Assembly (NCBI GenBank): GCA_965247385.1
Contig: CBDFHG010000003.1
Coordinates: 1 to 64,000 of the forward strand
Source of the DNA: Thermohalobaculum sp965247385
GTDB lineage: Bacteria; Pseudomonadota; Alphaproteobacteria; Rhodobacterales; Rhodobacteraceae
Length of the DNA: 64,000 nt
Reading direction: 5' to 3'
In this document: positions 54,558 to 63,556 of the stretch, one piece after another
Numbering within the stretch: position 1 is the first letter of the stretch
How the letters are laid out: the number at the start of each line of letters is the position of its first letter
Made by a program: the position numbers and the translations under genes
The notes under the pieces: model-generated
Told to the model about the DNA's origin: nothing
Database searches by the model: none
Seen by the model: only the letters and a program-made list of their open reading frames with translations

Positions 54558-55511
54558 ATGCCCGAACTCGCCATCGAGGTCCGCAATCTGGTCAAGACCT
54601 ATGCCGGCACCCGCCGGATGGCGCCAATGCAGGCGCTGAAGGGGGTTGATCTCGATATCCCGGCGGGCTCGATTTTCGGGCTTCTGGGGCCGAACGGGGC
54701 CGGCAAGTCGACCTTCATCAACATCCTGGCGGGTCTGGTGGTGAAGACCTCCGGAACGGTCGGGATCTGGGGCTTCGATCAGGACCAGAACCCGCGCCAC
54801 GCCCGCGCCGCCATCGGCGTGGTGCCGCAAGAGCTGAACATCGATCCATTCTTCACGCCGCTGGAATCGCTCAAGGTACAGGCCGGGCTCTACGCGGTGC
54901 CGAAATCCGAGCGGCGCTCGCTCGAGATCCTCGCCCGGGTCGGGCTGGCCGAGCACGCCCACGCCTATACCCGCTCGCTGTCGGGCGGCATGCGGCGCCG
55001 CCTGCTGGTCGCCAAGGCGCTGGTCCACAGCCCGGCCGTCCTGGTGCTGGACGAGCCGACCGCGGGGGTGGACATCGAACTGCGCCGGATGCTGTGGGAC
55101 TATGTGCGCGAGCTCAACGCCGCCGGCACCACGGTGATCCTGACCACCCATTACCTGGAGGAGGCGGAGGCGATGTGCGACCGCATCGCCATCCTGAACC
55201 ACGGCCAGGTGGTCGCCTGCGAGGACACCCCCGACCTGCTGGCCCGGATCGACGCCAAGACCCTGCTGCTGCGCCTGGCCGAGCGGCGCCAGGCGCCCCC
55301 CGATCTTGGCCCCGATCTCGGCCCCAAGGTCACGGCGGAAATGCGCGCCCCCGATCTGCTGGCGCTGACCTATTCGCGCCACCGCGCCTCGGCCCCGGCC
55401 CTGGTTGCGGCGGCGCAGGCGGCGGGGCTGGAGATCACCGACATCACCACCGAGGAGCCAAAGCTGGAGGAGGTCTTCCTGTCGCTGACGCAGGCGGTGC
55501 GGGCGGAGTAA
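54558..55511 (+). CDS. ABC transporter ATPase (ABC-2 exporter type)
   Basis: 317 residues from ATG 54558. Walker A LLGPNGAGKSTF, Q-loop VVPQELNID, signature LSGGMRRRLLVAKAL, Walker B LVLDEPTAGVD and H-loop ILTTHYLEE. The C-terminal domain (APDLLALTYSRH...) fits ABC-2 drug/polysaccharide-type exporters. The partner permease normally lies just downstream; here an IS1182 element follows the terminator instead, so the permease is missing from the window or elsewhere. Confidence 0.87.
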   Translation: MPELAIEVRNLVKTYAGTRRMAPMQALKGVDLDIPAGSIFGLLGPNGAGKSTFINILAGLVVKTSGTVGIWGFDQDQNPRHARAAIGVVPQELNIDPFFTPLESLKVQAGLYAVPKSERRSLEILARVGLAEHAHAYTRSLSGGMRRRLLVAKALVHSPAVLVLDEPTAGVDIELRRMLWDYVRELNAAGTTVILTTHYLEEAEAMCDRIAILNHGQVVACEDTPDLLARIDAKTLLLRLAERRQAPPDLGPDLGPKVTAEMRAPDLLALTYSRHRASAPALVAAAQAAGLEITDITTEEPKLEEVFLSLTQAVRAE

Positions 55512-55572
55512 CCCTCAGCGTGCGCTATGGGCACCTTGCGGGCACCTTGCGCCAATTGCGCACCACCCCCGG

Positions 55573-55590
55573 CCCGCCTCCGGCGGGTCT
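55573..55590 (+). terminator. Intrinsic terminator after the ABC ATPase, next to an IS insertion
   Basis: CCCGCC (55573-55578) pairs with GGCGGG (55582-55587) around TCC, followed by TCTTAT. The IS1182-type element inserted inside the T-tract: its TTAT target duplication is 55590-55593. Confidence 0.6.
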
Positions 55591-55593
55591 TAT

Positions 55594-57084
55594 CAGCCCG
55601 TTGAAAAAGTCGCCATTTACCGGGCTTCACCCCACTTGACCGGGTTTCACCCCACGACGAAACATAACGCGGCGTCGGCGGTTTCGCCATCCTCCGAGAC
55701 GATGAGGACGATCCGAGCGACCAGAACGGCTCCAGAGGGCGCAACAAGCACGAAAACACCGCCATATCCGCCCGCCACAGCCTGGCGCGGGGTGCCGGCA
55801 CCGATGAGTTGGCGCATCAGCAACGAGAGGTTGTGGCCGGCGACGTGAAGCAGGTATCGCTTGTGCACGTTCTCGCGCCCGCGCAGCCAGGTTCGGCGCA
55901 TGCCGCCGCGATCGAGGGTGTGGGCAAAGGAGCGCTCGACGATCTCGGCGCGCAGCTTGAAGGCATCGCGGGCGACCCCGGACTTGAGCCGCACGCGGTT
56001 GTTGGTGACCGCCCGGCGCGCCGCCTGGTCATCGCGCCAGCGCGAAAAGCCCTTCTGCCTGGGCTCGGCGATCCGGGTCTTCCAGGGACTGTCGTCCAGG
56101 GCCTTCAAGACCGCCCGTGAGAAATAGCCCTTGTCGGTGACGCATTCGGCCGGGCTCTCTGGCGTCGGTGCCGCAGCCACCGCCTCGAGGTTTGCCTCGG
56201 CCGCCGCCAGGGTCTTGAAAAGCGTCGTGGTGTCGCCCTCATCGGCTGGGTGCAACTCGGCCGCCACCACCGCCCCGGTGTCCAGATCCACCGCGTGCTC
56301 GGGCTTGTAGGCCAGATGGGTCGTGCCGTCCTTCATCCTGGCGACCCTGGCCTCGGGGTCGCTCCTGGAAACCCAATCCTGGTTCGAGAGCTTCTTGCCC
56401 TTGCGCTTGCGGTCCAGACGCGCCAGGTCCTCGGCCGTGGGCGTCTCGATGCCGCTCTCCCGGGCCAGATGCTCCAGCATCTCCCGGTAGCCCTCACCCG
56501 TGTCGCGCCGCACGATGTTGCGCAGCGCCGCGTTGGCCTCCATGGTCGAGGCATCCACCCCGATGCGGTCGCCCTTCACCAAACCCGCCTCGGCGATCAG
56601 CGCCAGAACCCAATCGAAGACCACCGCGTGCACCTCGTGGGGCAGACGCGTGCGGGTCTTCGACAGCCAGGAATGGTCCGGCACACGATCCCGGCTCTCC
56701 AGCCGCAGAAACTCCCGCAGCGACAGCGAATCCGAGCAGCGCCATTCCAGCCCGCGCTCAGAGTCGATGCCCTCGAAGTAGCCCACCAGATGCATGCGGA
56801 AACAGCGCCCCGGCGGCACCGAAGGCGCTCCCGTCCTGGCCGCGTAATAGCACCGGCAGGTCGCCTCGACGAAGTCGTCGAAGCCGCCCTCAATCAGGAC
56901 CGACTGAAGACGGTCGTAAAACACATGACCCGGCGAGCGCGGCATCTCCGCCCAGCCCACCATCAAATCACCCTGACGATCCTTCTGCAGTCCCATCGAC
57001 ATCGGCGAACCTCCCGGTCAAATCAGAATATCATAGAATCAGACCAGGCCGCTCGTGTCCAGGGCCGACTTCGTCAACGGGCTG
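55594..57084 (-). mobile_element. Intact IS1182-type insertion sequence
   Basis: Ends CAGCCCGTTGAAAAAGTCG (55594) and CGACTTCGTCAACGGGCTG (to 57084) are imperfect inverted repeats. TTAT flanks both sides (55590-55593, 57085-57088), a 4-bp target duplication. The element is 1,491 bp and holds one transposase gene. The relic at 36724 is a truncated sister. Confidence 0.9.
55647..57002 (-). CDS. IS1182-type transposase (full length)
   Basis: 451 residues, MSMGLQKDRQGDLMVGWAEM. DUF772 N-terminal domain followed by the DDE core: Asp in RIGVDASTMEAN, a second Asp in VTDKGYFSRAVL, and Glu in RIAEPRQKGFSRW, with the RSFAHTLDRGGMRRTWLRG segment after it. No frame break is seen, so it may be active. 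It could also act on the truncated copy's end in trans. Confidence 0.9.
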   Translation of the reverse strand: MSMGLQKDRQGDLMVGWAEMPRSPGHVFYDRLQSVLIEGGFDDFVEATCRCYYAARTGAPSVPPGRCFRMHLVGYFEGIDSERGLEWRCSDSLSLREFLRLESRDRVPDHSWLSKTRTRLPHEVHAVVFDWVLALIAEAGLVKGDRIGVDASTMEANAALRNIVRRDTGEGYREMLEHLARESGIETPTAEDLARLDRKRKGKKLSNQDWVSRSDPEARVARMKDGTTHLAYKPEHAVDLDTGAVVAAELHPADEGDTTTLFKTLAAAEANLEAVAAAPTPESPAECVTDKGYFSRAVLKALDDSPWKTRIAEPRQKGFSRWRDDQAARRAVTNNRVRLKSGVARDAFKLRAEIVERSFAHTLDRGGMRRTWLRGRENVHKRYLLHVAGHNLSLLMRQLIGAGTPRQAVAGGYGGVFVLVAPSGAVLVARIVLIVSEDGETADAALCFVVG

Positions 57085-57115
57085 TTATGCGCCTGTTCGA
57101 AAGCTGACGCTTTCG

Positions 57116-57203
57116 GCGCTCCGCCTCCCGCCCAACCACCACGCCTACCGGATGGGATTACGCTTGGTGGTTGGGCGGGGAGGAGGGGCGGGAGGCGGAG
57201 CGC
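57116..57203. repeat. GC-rich long hairpin upstream of the ABC exporter
   Basis: The arm GCGCTCCGCCTCCCGCCC (57116-57133) plus AACCACCA pairs with TGGTGGTT (57165-57172) and GGGCGGGAGGCGGAGCGC (to 57203). A 13-base purine-rich bulge interrupts the right arm. No T-run follows. It lies between the IS1182 element and the exporter gene and may be a remnant of another mobile element or a strong mRNA structure. Confidence 0.6.
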
Positions 57204-57344
57204 AGATCACCGCAGGTGGCCGGACAGGCGCATATTTCCCGCCGGGAGGCGGGGCGGGCGGAGGCGCTGGCATCGCCACGCGAGATCGGATAAATCACGC
57301 GCCAAGGCGCACCGCGCGCATTTTCGACAGGACAGGCGGCCAGG

Positions 57345-59195
57345 ATGCTTTCGGAAGTCACCGAAAAACTCGCCCATAAACTTGTCGGCCGCCAGCGCGC
57401 CGGATTGCTGTACCGTCTGGTCTCCGAGAATGCCTGGGCTCACCGTCGGGCCTATGCGCTGGCGCTGGTTCTGATGGCGCTGGTCGCGGCCACCGGGGGG
57501 GCCGTGGCACTGATCATGGAAAACGTCATGGACGACGTGTTCATCGAGCGCCGGCCCGGCATGGTTGCCGTTATTGCCGCATGGGTGCTGGTGATCTTTC
57601 TGGTCCGGGGGGCCTCGGCCTATGGCCAGACGGTGTTGTTGGGGCGCATCGGCAACCGTATCGTCGCCCGGCTGCAGACACGGATCCATGACAATGTGCT
57701 GGCTCAGGGCATGGGTTTTCACACTGGCCAGGGATCGGGTCAAAGCGCGGGCCAGGGATCGGGCCAGGGATCGGGTCAAAGCACCGGCGAGCTGACCACC
57801 CGCATCACCTACAACTGCACTGCTGCGCGCCAGGCGCTGGACCTGGTGGCGACCCGGCTGGGCACCGATCTGCTGAGCGTGCTGGTGCTGGTGGGAGTGA
57901 TGTTTTGGCAGGACGTCACCATGTCGCTGATCGCGCTGGTCGGGTTGCCCATGGTACTGGGCGGGGTCGCGGCGCTGGTGCGCCGGGTGCGCAAGCTGTC
58001 GCGTGACGAGGTTAGCCTGCAGGCCCGCGTCATCGGTGCCATGAGCGAGACCATCCAAGGTGCCCGCATCATCAAGGCATTTCGTCTGGAGGGCGCCATG
58101 CGCGCGCGCATGGGCGCGGCGGTCGACGGGGTGCGCGAGCGCGCCGACCGGATCGCCCGGCTGCGCGGATTGGTCAGCCCTCTGATGGAAGCGGCGGCGG
58201 GAATCGCGGCGGGGGCGGTCATCCTCTATGGCGGCTGGCGGGTGATCGGCGGGACCATGGAGGTGGGGACATTCTTCTCCTTCGTCACCGCGCTGTTCCT
58301 GTGCGCCGATCCGGCGCGGCGCCTGGCGGCGCTCAGCGTTCAGCTTCGCCAGCATCTGGCGGGGGTCGATGCCATCTATGCGGTGCTCGACGCGCGGACC
58401 GAGATCGCCGATACGCCGGGGGCCACCGAGTTGGCGGTCGCACAGGGTGCGATCCGGTTCGAGGACATTCATTTCAAATATGGCAGCGCGCCCGCCCTGC
58501 GCGGCCTGAACCTTGATGCCCAACCCGGCGAGGTCACCGCGCTCGTCGGCCCGTCCGGCGCGGGTAAATCGACCGTTCTGGCACTGATCGAGCGGTTCTA
58601 CGATGCCGATGGCGGGCGTATCAGCATTGATGGGCAGGACATCCGCGGGGTCACGGTGGCCTCGCTGCGCCGCCAGATCGCGCTGGTGACCCAGGAGACC
58701 TTCCTGTTCGATGCAACGGTGGCCGAGAACATCGGTTTCGGCCGATCCGGCGCGACGCGGGCCGAGATCGAGGCCGCCGCCCGCGAGGCCAATGCGGATG
58801 GGTTCGTCATGGCGATGGAGCAGGGCTACGACACGCCCGTCGGCGAGGGCGGATCGCGGCTCTCGGGCGGCCAGCGCCAGCGCATCGCCATTGCCCGCGC
58901 AATGCTTTGCGACGCGCCGGTCCTGCTGCTGGACGAGGCCACTTCGGCGCTGGACGCCGAGGCTGAAATCCGGGTACAGGAAGCATTCGAGCGGCTGATG
59001 GCCGGGCGCACCACCATCGTGATCGCGCACCGGCTGGCCACCGTGCGCCGGGCGCAACGGATTTTCGTCATGGAGGACGGGCGTGTGGTCGAGCAAGGCA
59101 CGCATGATGTATTAGTGGCCAAGGGGGGCCTCTACGCTCGCCTCGCGGCGCTGCAATTCGGCCCGCAATCAGAAACGGGAGAGGAACCCGCATGA
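57345..59195 (+). CDS. ABC exporter, MsbA/multidrug type
   Basis: 616 residues: a membrane domain with six helices (to about residue 300), then an ATPase domain with Walker A GPSGAGKST, signature LSGGQRQRIAIARAM, Walker B VLLLDEATSALD and a final H in IVIAHRL. It probably flips lipids or exports drugs as a homodimer. Between residues about 124 and 147 there is a Gly-Gln-Ser low-complexity insertion (GQGSGQSAGQGSGQG...) encoded by tandem 12-bp repeats at 57724-57782, in a loop that is short in relatives. The gene overlaps ispH by four bases. Confidence 0.88.
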   Translation: MLSEVTEKLAHKLVGRQRAGLLYRLVSENAWAHRRAYALALVLMALVAATGGAVALIMENVMDDVFIERRPGMVAVIAAWVLVIFLVRGASAYGQTVLLGRIGNRIVARLQTRIHDNVLAQGMGFHTGQGSGQSAGQGSGQGSGQSTGELTTRITYNCTAARQALDLVATRLGTDLLSVLVLVGVMFWQDVTMSLIALVGLPMVLGGVAALVRRVRKLSRDEVSLQARVIGAMSETIQGARIIKAFRLEGAMRARMGAAVDGVRERADRIARLRGLVSPLMEAAAGIAAGAVILYGGWRVIGGTMEVGTFFSFVTALFLCADPARRLAALSVQLRQHLAGVDAIYAVLDARTEIADTPGATELAVAQGAIRFEDIHFKYGSAPALRGLNLDAQPGEVTALVGPSGAGKSTVLALIERFYDADGGRISIDGQDIRGVTVASLRRQIALVTQETFLFDATVAENIGFGRSGATRAEIEAAAREANADGFVMAMEQGYDTPVGEGGSRLSGGQRQRIAIARAMLCDAPVLLLDEATSALDAEAEIRVQEAFERLMAGRTTIVIAHRLATVRRAQRIFVMEDGRVVEQGTHDVLVAKGGLYARLAALQFGPQSETGEEPA

Positions 59196-60145
59196 CCGGC
59201 AAACCCGCGCTGACTCTCTACCTGGCTGGACCACGAGGGTTCTGCGCTGGTGTGGTGCGGGCCATCGAGATCGTCGAGATGGCGCTGGAGAAATGGGGCG
59301 CGCCGGTCTATGTGCGCCACGAGATCGTTCACAACAGATACGTCGTCGATGGGTTGCGCGCCAGGGGGGCGGTGTTCGTCGAGGAGCTTGACGAATGCCC
59401 CACCGACCGCCCGGTGGTGTTCTCGGCGCATGGCGTCCCGAAGGCGATCCCAGCCGAGGCCGAGAGGCGCGAGATGGTCTATCTCGACGCCACCTGCCCG
59501 CTGGTCTCGAAGGTTCATGTCGAGGCCGAGCGCCATTTCCAGAACGGGTTGCAGATTGTGATGATCGGCCATTCCGGCCATCCGGAAACGGTCGGCACCA
59601 TGGGACAGTTGCCGGCCGGAGAGGTGATCCTGATTGAAATCGTCGAAGACGTCGCCCGAATCATTCCGCGCGATCCGACAAAGCTGGCCTTCATCACCCA
59701 GACCACGCTGTCGGTCGACGATACCGCCGATGTGGTGGCAGACCTGGTCGCCCGCTTCCCCGGCATAATCGGACCGCACCGGAAGGACATCTGCTATGCC
59801 ACCACCAACCGCCAGGAGGCGGTTAAGGCGATGGCGCCGGGAATCGACGCCCTGCTGGTGGTCGGTGCGCCCAACTCGTCGAACTCGAAGCGCCTGGTCG
59901 AGGTCGGCAGCGCCGCCGGTTGCCCCTATGCCATGCTGGTGCAGAGTGCGGCGGATATCGACTGGCGGTCGATCGAGGGCGTGGGCGCGGTCGGTCTGAC
60001 CGCTGGCGCCAGCGCGCCGGAAGTGCTGGTCGATCAGGTGATTGCCGCCTTTCGCGACCGCTATGAGGTGACCATCGAAAAGGTCGTCGTGGCGGAAGAG
60101 AACGTCAGCTTCAAGGTGCCCCGCATCCTGCGCGTCGATGCGTGA
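59192..60145 (+). CDS. ispH: 4-hydroxy-3-methylbut-2-enyl diphosphate reductase
   Basis: 317 residues. The three [4Fe-4S] cysteines are in PRGFCAGVVRAI, DATCPLVSKVH and DICYATTNRQ; the substrate-binding His and Glu appear in HEIVHN, FSAHGVPK and ITQTTLSVDD. It makes IPP and DMAPP, the last MEP step; dxs in this window does the first. The order ispH - methyltransferase - rnhA is typical of Rhodobacterales. Confidence 0.96.
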   Translation: MTGKPALTLYLAGPRGFCAGVVRAIEIVEMALEKWGAPVYVRHEIVHNRYVVDGLRARGAVFVEELDECPTDRPVVFSAHGVPKAIPAEAERREMVYLDATCPLVSKVHVEAERHFQNGLQIVMIGHSGHPETVGTMGQLPAGEVILIEIVEDVARIIPRDPTKLAFITQTTLSVDDTADVVADLVARFPGIIGPHRKDICYATTNRQEAVKAMAPGIDALLVVGAPNSSNSKRLVEVGSAAGCPYAMLVQSAADIDWRSIEGVGAVGLTAGASAPEVLVDQVIAAFRDRYEVTIEKVVVAEENVSFKVPRILRVDA

Positions 60146-60161
60146 GGGGCGTGCGCGCAGG

Positions 60162-60761
60162 ATGACCGCAGATAACAAGACACTGGCCTTCTACGACGGC
60201 GAAGCGCAGGCCTACGCCACCGATGCCTCGGACAAAGTCGAACGGGTGTGGCTGGCGCGGTTCGCCGCACGGCTGGTGCCCGGCGCTTCGGTGCTGGATT
60301 TCGGCTGCGGCTCGGGCTGGGCGGCGCATGTGTTCGCCGGGCAGGGGTTCCGGGTCAGCGCATTGGATGGATCGGCGGGGCTGGCCGAGGAAGCCCGGCG
60401 GCGCTACGGCATCAAGGTCCGGGTGGCCCGCTTCGAGGCGCTCGACGACGCGGCCTTGTATGGCGGCGTCTGGGCGTCGTTCTGCCTGCTGCACGACACC
60501 CGTGACGCCATGCCGGGGCATCTGGCGCGGCTGCACCGAGCGCTGATCCCCGGCGGCCGGCTGTATCTGGGCCTGAAGCAGGGTGAGGGCGAGAGCCGCG
60601 ACCGCCTGGGCCGGCACTATACCTATTTCGGCGCGGCCGAGATCGAAACGCTGTTGTGCGCCGCTGGCTTTCCGGACATCGAGATCGCTGCCGAACAATC
60701 CACCGGTTACGATGGCAGCAGGACCGGCGTCCTGCACATCCTCGCGCGGCGCGGCGGCTGA
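60162..60761 (+). CDS. SAM-dependent methyltransferase (class I)
   Basis: 199 residues from ATG 60162; an ATG at 60138 overlapping ispH is an alternative. Motif I is VLDFGCGSGWAAHVF, followed by SALDGSAGLAEEARRR and the late LHRALIPGGRLYLGLK. The target is unknown. It is consistently located between ispH and rnhA in related genomes. Confidence 0.85.
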   Translation: MTADNKTLAFYDGEAQAYATDASDKVERVWLARFAARLVPGASVLDFGCGSGWAAHVFAGQGFRVSALDGSAGLAEEARRRYGIKVRVARFEALDDAALYGGVWASFCLLHDTRDAMPGHLARLHRALIPGGRLYLGLKQGEGESRDRLGRHYTYFGAAEIETLLCAAGFPDIEIAAEQSTGYDGSRTGVLHILARRGG

Positions 60762-60766
60762 GCCCG

Positions 60767-61240
60767 GTGGCCGAGGTTTTCGCCTATACGGACGGTGCCT
60801 GTTCCGGCAATCCCGGCCCTGGCGGCTGGGGCGTGGTTCTGGAAGCCTGGGACGACGGCACCCTGGTCAAGGCGCGTGATCTCGGCGGCGGCGAGGCGGA
60901 CACCACCAACAACCGCATGGAGATGATGGCCGCAATCGCCGCGCTGGAGGCGCTGGAGCGGCCCAGCGTCATCACCGTGGTCACCGATTCGACCTATGTG
61001 AAGGACGGCATCACCGGCTGGATCCATGGCTGGAAGAGGAATGGTTGGAAGAATTCGGCCAGGAAGCCGGTCAAGAACACCGACCTTTGGAAGCGGCTGG
61101 ACACGGCTCAGGCCCGCCACCAGGTGAAATGGGAATGGATCAAGGGCCATGCGGGCCACGAACAGAACGAACGCGCCGACGCGCTGGCGCGGGCCGAAAT
61201 CAAGGCGCTGAAGGCGGCGGCGGAGGATGGAGCGGAGTAA
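60767..61240 (+). CDS. rnhA: Ribonuclease HI
   Basis: 157 residues starting at GTG 60767. The catalytic carboxylates are Asp in FAYTDGACSGNPGPGG, Glu in NNRMEMMAA, Asp in VVTDSTYVKDG and Asp in HEQNERADALA; the catalytic-loop His is in KGHAGHE. It cleaves RNA in RNA:DNA hybrids. It is the last gene of the ispH group before a mobile-element-rich region. Confidence 0.95.
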   Translation: MAEVFAYTDGACSGNPGPGGWGVVLEAWDDGTLVKARDLGGGEADTTNNRMEMMAAIAALEALERPSVITVVTDSTYVKDGITGWIHGWKRNGWKNSARKPVKNTDLWKRLDTAQARHQVKWEWIKGHAGHEQNERADALARAEIKALKAAAEDGAE

Positions 61241-61325
61241 GGGTGCCAAATCGAAGTCCTGGGTGCTGAAAGCACGAATTTACTCCTATGTCAGCATGTT
61301 GATCGAAGGCTGCCATCACTTCGGT

Positions 61326-61414
61326 GCGGCTTCCACCCTGGGAGGATTTCCAACGCGGGCCACAGTCAGTCCACGCCGAGTTCTTGCACTCTGGCCCGCA
61401 TCGAGAATTCTTCA
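61326..61414. repeat. Solo IS91 terminus
   Basis: About 89 bp closely matching the 3' ends of the two IS91 copies (20652-20740; 36129-36216), including CAACGCGGGCCACAGTCAG and CTGGCCCGCATCGAGAATTC. No transposase is attached. Such solo ends can arise from deletion or one-ended transposition. The space 61241-61325 and 61415-61540 holds no gene. Confidence 0.75.
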
Positions 61415-61684
61415 CAGATCGCGAATTTCGCGTGGCGACCGTGGACGTCTGTTTGTGGGTATCCTGCCGACTTCGACCGCTCTGCCTTCACCATCGAATG
61501 CCGACGCTATGAAATCGTTAAAATTTCGTAATATCATTATGGTTCTTCGACGTATCAAGTGGATTTGACCATATCTCCGAGCGAGGCTGCGATCAAGTAG
61601 ATCATGGTGATGAAGGTCTCGGTGTTGCGGTAGCCTCTTGGCTGGCGAGCCGCACCGAGAAGATCGGCGTCGGTCTCCTGATGG

Positions 61685-62266
61685 ATGTGGGCGGGGATGA
61701 TATCCGCCCGGTCAGCCGGGCGGGCTCCCAGACAATCGTCGACTTCATTGAGGGCCTCTCCCCCCCGATCCCCGCACCTTGCAACGCGAGTTCGATGCCA
61801 GCGACTGGCAAGGCGAGATCGTGGCGGCGAACTCGCGGACCGGGTCGAGGTCGCCTATAACCCAGCCGGGCGCGGCTGGGGCCTGCGGATTGTGGTCAAT
61901 GTGGGCACGATGGGGCATTTCTGCGTCCAGGATCGGTTCACAGGGTTCGGCCGCTACTTCATCCAGGTCTGGACGACGCGGCCGCGGGGAACGGAGTTTC
62001 GCGCCGTCGTCACGCCGGCCGACAAACCGAGCGGCCAGCGTGTGCAGTACGACGCCGTGACTGGCCGGATGGTCCATGGAGACCGCGCCCGCGGCGTGCT
62101 CTGGGCCGGCCACCTGCAGGAGACGATCCCGCAGGCGGTCTACTCGCTCTGCCCGCGCTTTCCGGATCGCCGCGATCTCGGCTTCGAGGTCAACCTGAAG
62201 CAGAAGTCGACGGATTACCGCGACCTGGTCGCCCAGGACCCCGCGGCGGTGCTGAAAGGCTTGTAA
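61685..62266 (+). pseudogene. Unrecognised ORF, probably truncated
   Basis: The convincing part of this frame runs from about 61828 (VEVAYNPAGRGWGLRIVVNVGTMG, given here in pieces: VEVAYNPAGRG, then WGLRIVVNVG) to the stop at 62266 (AVLKGL). The 61640-61800 part appears to be coding in another frame (EKIGVGLLMDVGGDD), suggesting a frameshift near 61790. Segments such as PADKPSGQRVQYDAVTG and DRARGVLWAGHLQE look protein-like but match no family I know. It is part of the DNA inserted into the ISL3 remnant. Confidence 0.35.
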
Positions 62267-62374
62267 CTGGCGGGGAGGCGCCGCGGGAAGAGGAAGGTGT
62301 TCTTCATGATGTATATAAAGCGGCGCCTCGAAGCGGCGGCGGACATCCGACGCGGCGGCGCGCCCCCCGCCCGC

Positions 62375-62851
62375 TCAGGTTCCGAGCAGGAGCGTCGAGA
62401 CGAGCACGCCCGCGATCGCGATCATGCAGCCGACCATCCAGCGCAACTGCGTGGTCTGGCCCTCGGCGATCTTCGTATACCGCTCGGCATTCCTGGTATC
62501 ACTCTCGGCGATCTTCGTCTCAAGCCGGGACTCGCTGCCGGCGATCTCCCCTCGCACCTCGGCCATCCCCTCGGCGATCTTCGCATGCCGCTCGGCATTC
62601 TTGGTATCACTCTCGGCGATCTCCGTACGCACCTCGGCGATCCCCGCGGCGATCTCCCCGCGCACCTCGGCGATCCCCGCGGCGCTCTCCGCGGTGAGGT
62701 CGGCCTTGAGGAGCGCGAGATCGTCCTTCGTGGCGAGGGATTCGGTCATGGCGCCGCCAACGGTTTCGATAATGGCCTCGGCCTGCGCCTCTTCGACGCC
62801 AGTGGCGGTGAGCCGCTTCATCGCCTTGAGAGTATCGAACGCCATGGTCAT
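62375..62851 (-). CDS. DUF1640-like coiled-coil membrane protein
   Basis: 158 residues from ATG 62851 with AGGAG upstream (MTMAFDTLKAMKRLTATGVE). A short N-terminal domain (EEAQAEAIIETVGG, TKDDLALLKADL) leads into a long repetitive coiled coil with heptad-like repeats of AEVRGEIAAG and AKIAEGMAEV, then a C-terminal membrane anchor (WMVGCMIAIAGVLVSTLLLG). The layout is that of DUF1640/CCDC90-type proteins, found in many bacteria with no established role. Internal DNA repeats of about 60 bp encode the coil and could vary in number. Confidence 0.7.
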   Translation of the reverse strand: MTMAFDTLKAMKRLTATGVEEAQAEAIIETVGGAMTESLATKDDLALLKADLTAESAAGIAEVRGEIAAGIAEVRTEIAESDTKNAERHAKIAEGMAEVRGEIAGSESRLETKIAESDTRNAERYTKIAEGQTTQLRWMVGCMIAIAGVLVSTLLLGT

Positions 62852-63042
62852 CCTTGCCGTCTCCTGCCAATCGCGTCCGCCGCGCGCCAAAAGGATAGAC
62901 GTTCCGCGCGCCCGCGTCAAAGCCTGCCCGGCCACCCTCCGCGCCCTGCCCTGGCCGCGGCGTCTCTCTCGCCGATCTCCCATCCAGTGGGACCGGCGCG
63001 CGGGCACGGGCGGCCCGACAAAGCGCGAACATTCGGGGACAC

Positions 63043-63556
63043 ATGGCGAACACGCGCGCTTGCCGTCCTCTCCGCCTCCGCCCTCGCCGCGCTCCTGGCG
63101 ATCCCGGCCCCGGCCCTCGCCCAGGCTCAGCCTTTTCCTGATCCGGTTCTTCCGCTTGTGTTTCCGGCCTGTCCGGAAGCGGCTCTCACGGCGGCGCTTT
63201 CAGCCGGGTCCGCGGGCGCGGTGCTGCGCGCCGCGGAGCGGGCGCGGATTGCGCTCGGGCTCTGCCGCGACCGCGCCCGGCTGATGGCGGAGATCACCGA
63301 GCATCATGCCCGGGTGGCGGCGGCGCTGGCCCCGCCGCCGCCCGATGCCCCGGATGACAGCGAAGACGCCACCGCGCGGATCGCCGGCCTCGAGGCGGAT
63401 CTCGGCATCGCCGCCGCCAGGATCGAGCAGCTGCTCGCGCATGCGGAGATGCGCGTGGTCGCGATCTGGTGCGCGCCCGCGAACCAGGCTGAAAGCACCG
63501 CCCCGGATGACAGCGAAGGCCGGTGCCGGGCACTGGCTCTTGCCCTGGCGGCCTGA
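63043..63556 (+). pseudogene. Secreted hypothetical protein, frameshifted and 3'-truncated
   Basis: ATG 63043 gives MANTRA; one missing base in the CGCGCG run then moves the frame to LAVLSASALAALLAIPAPAL, a clear signal peptide. The mature part is Ala-rich with helical segments (RAAERARIALGLCRDRARLM, ARIAGLEADLGIAAARIEQL) and paired Cys residues. It ends by running into the ISL3 remnant at about 63536, so its natural end is lost. Function unknown. Confidence 0.5.

Noticed and set aside
61602..61811. 69-codon minus-strand frame
   Set aside because: It merges the ISL3 C-terminal relic with the antisense of inserted DNA across the 61639 junction, so it is not one gene.
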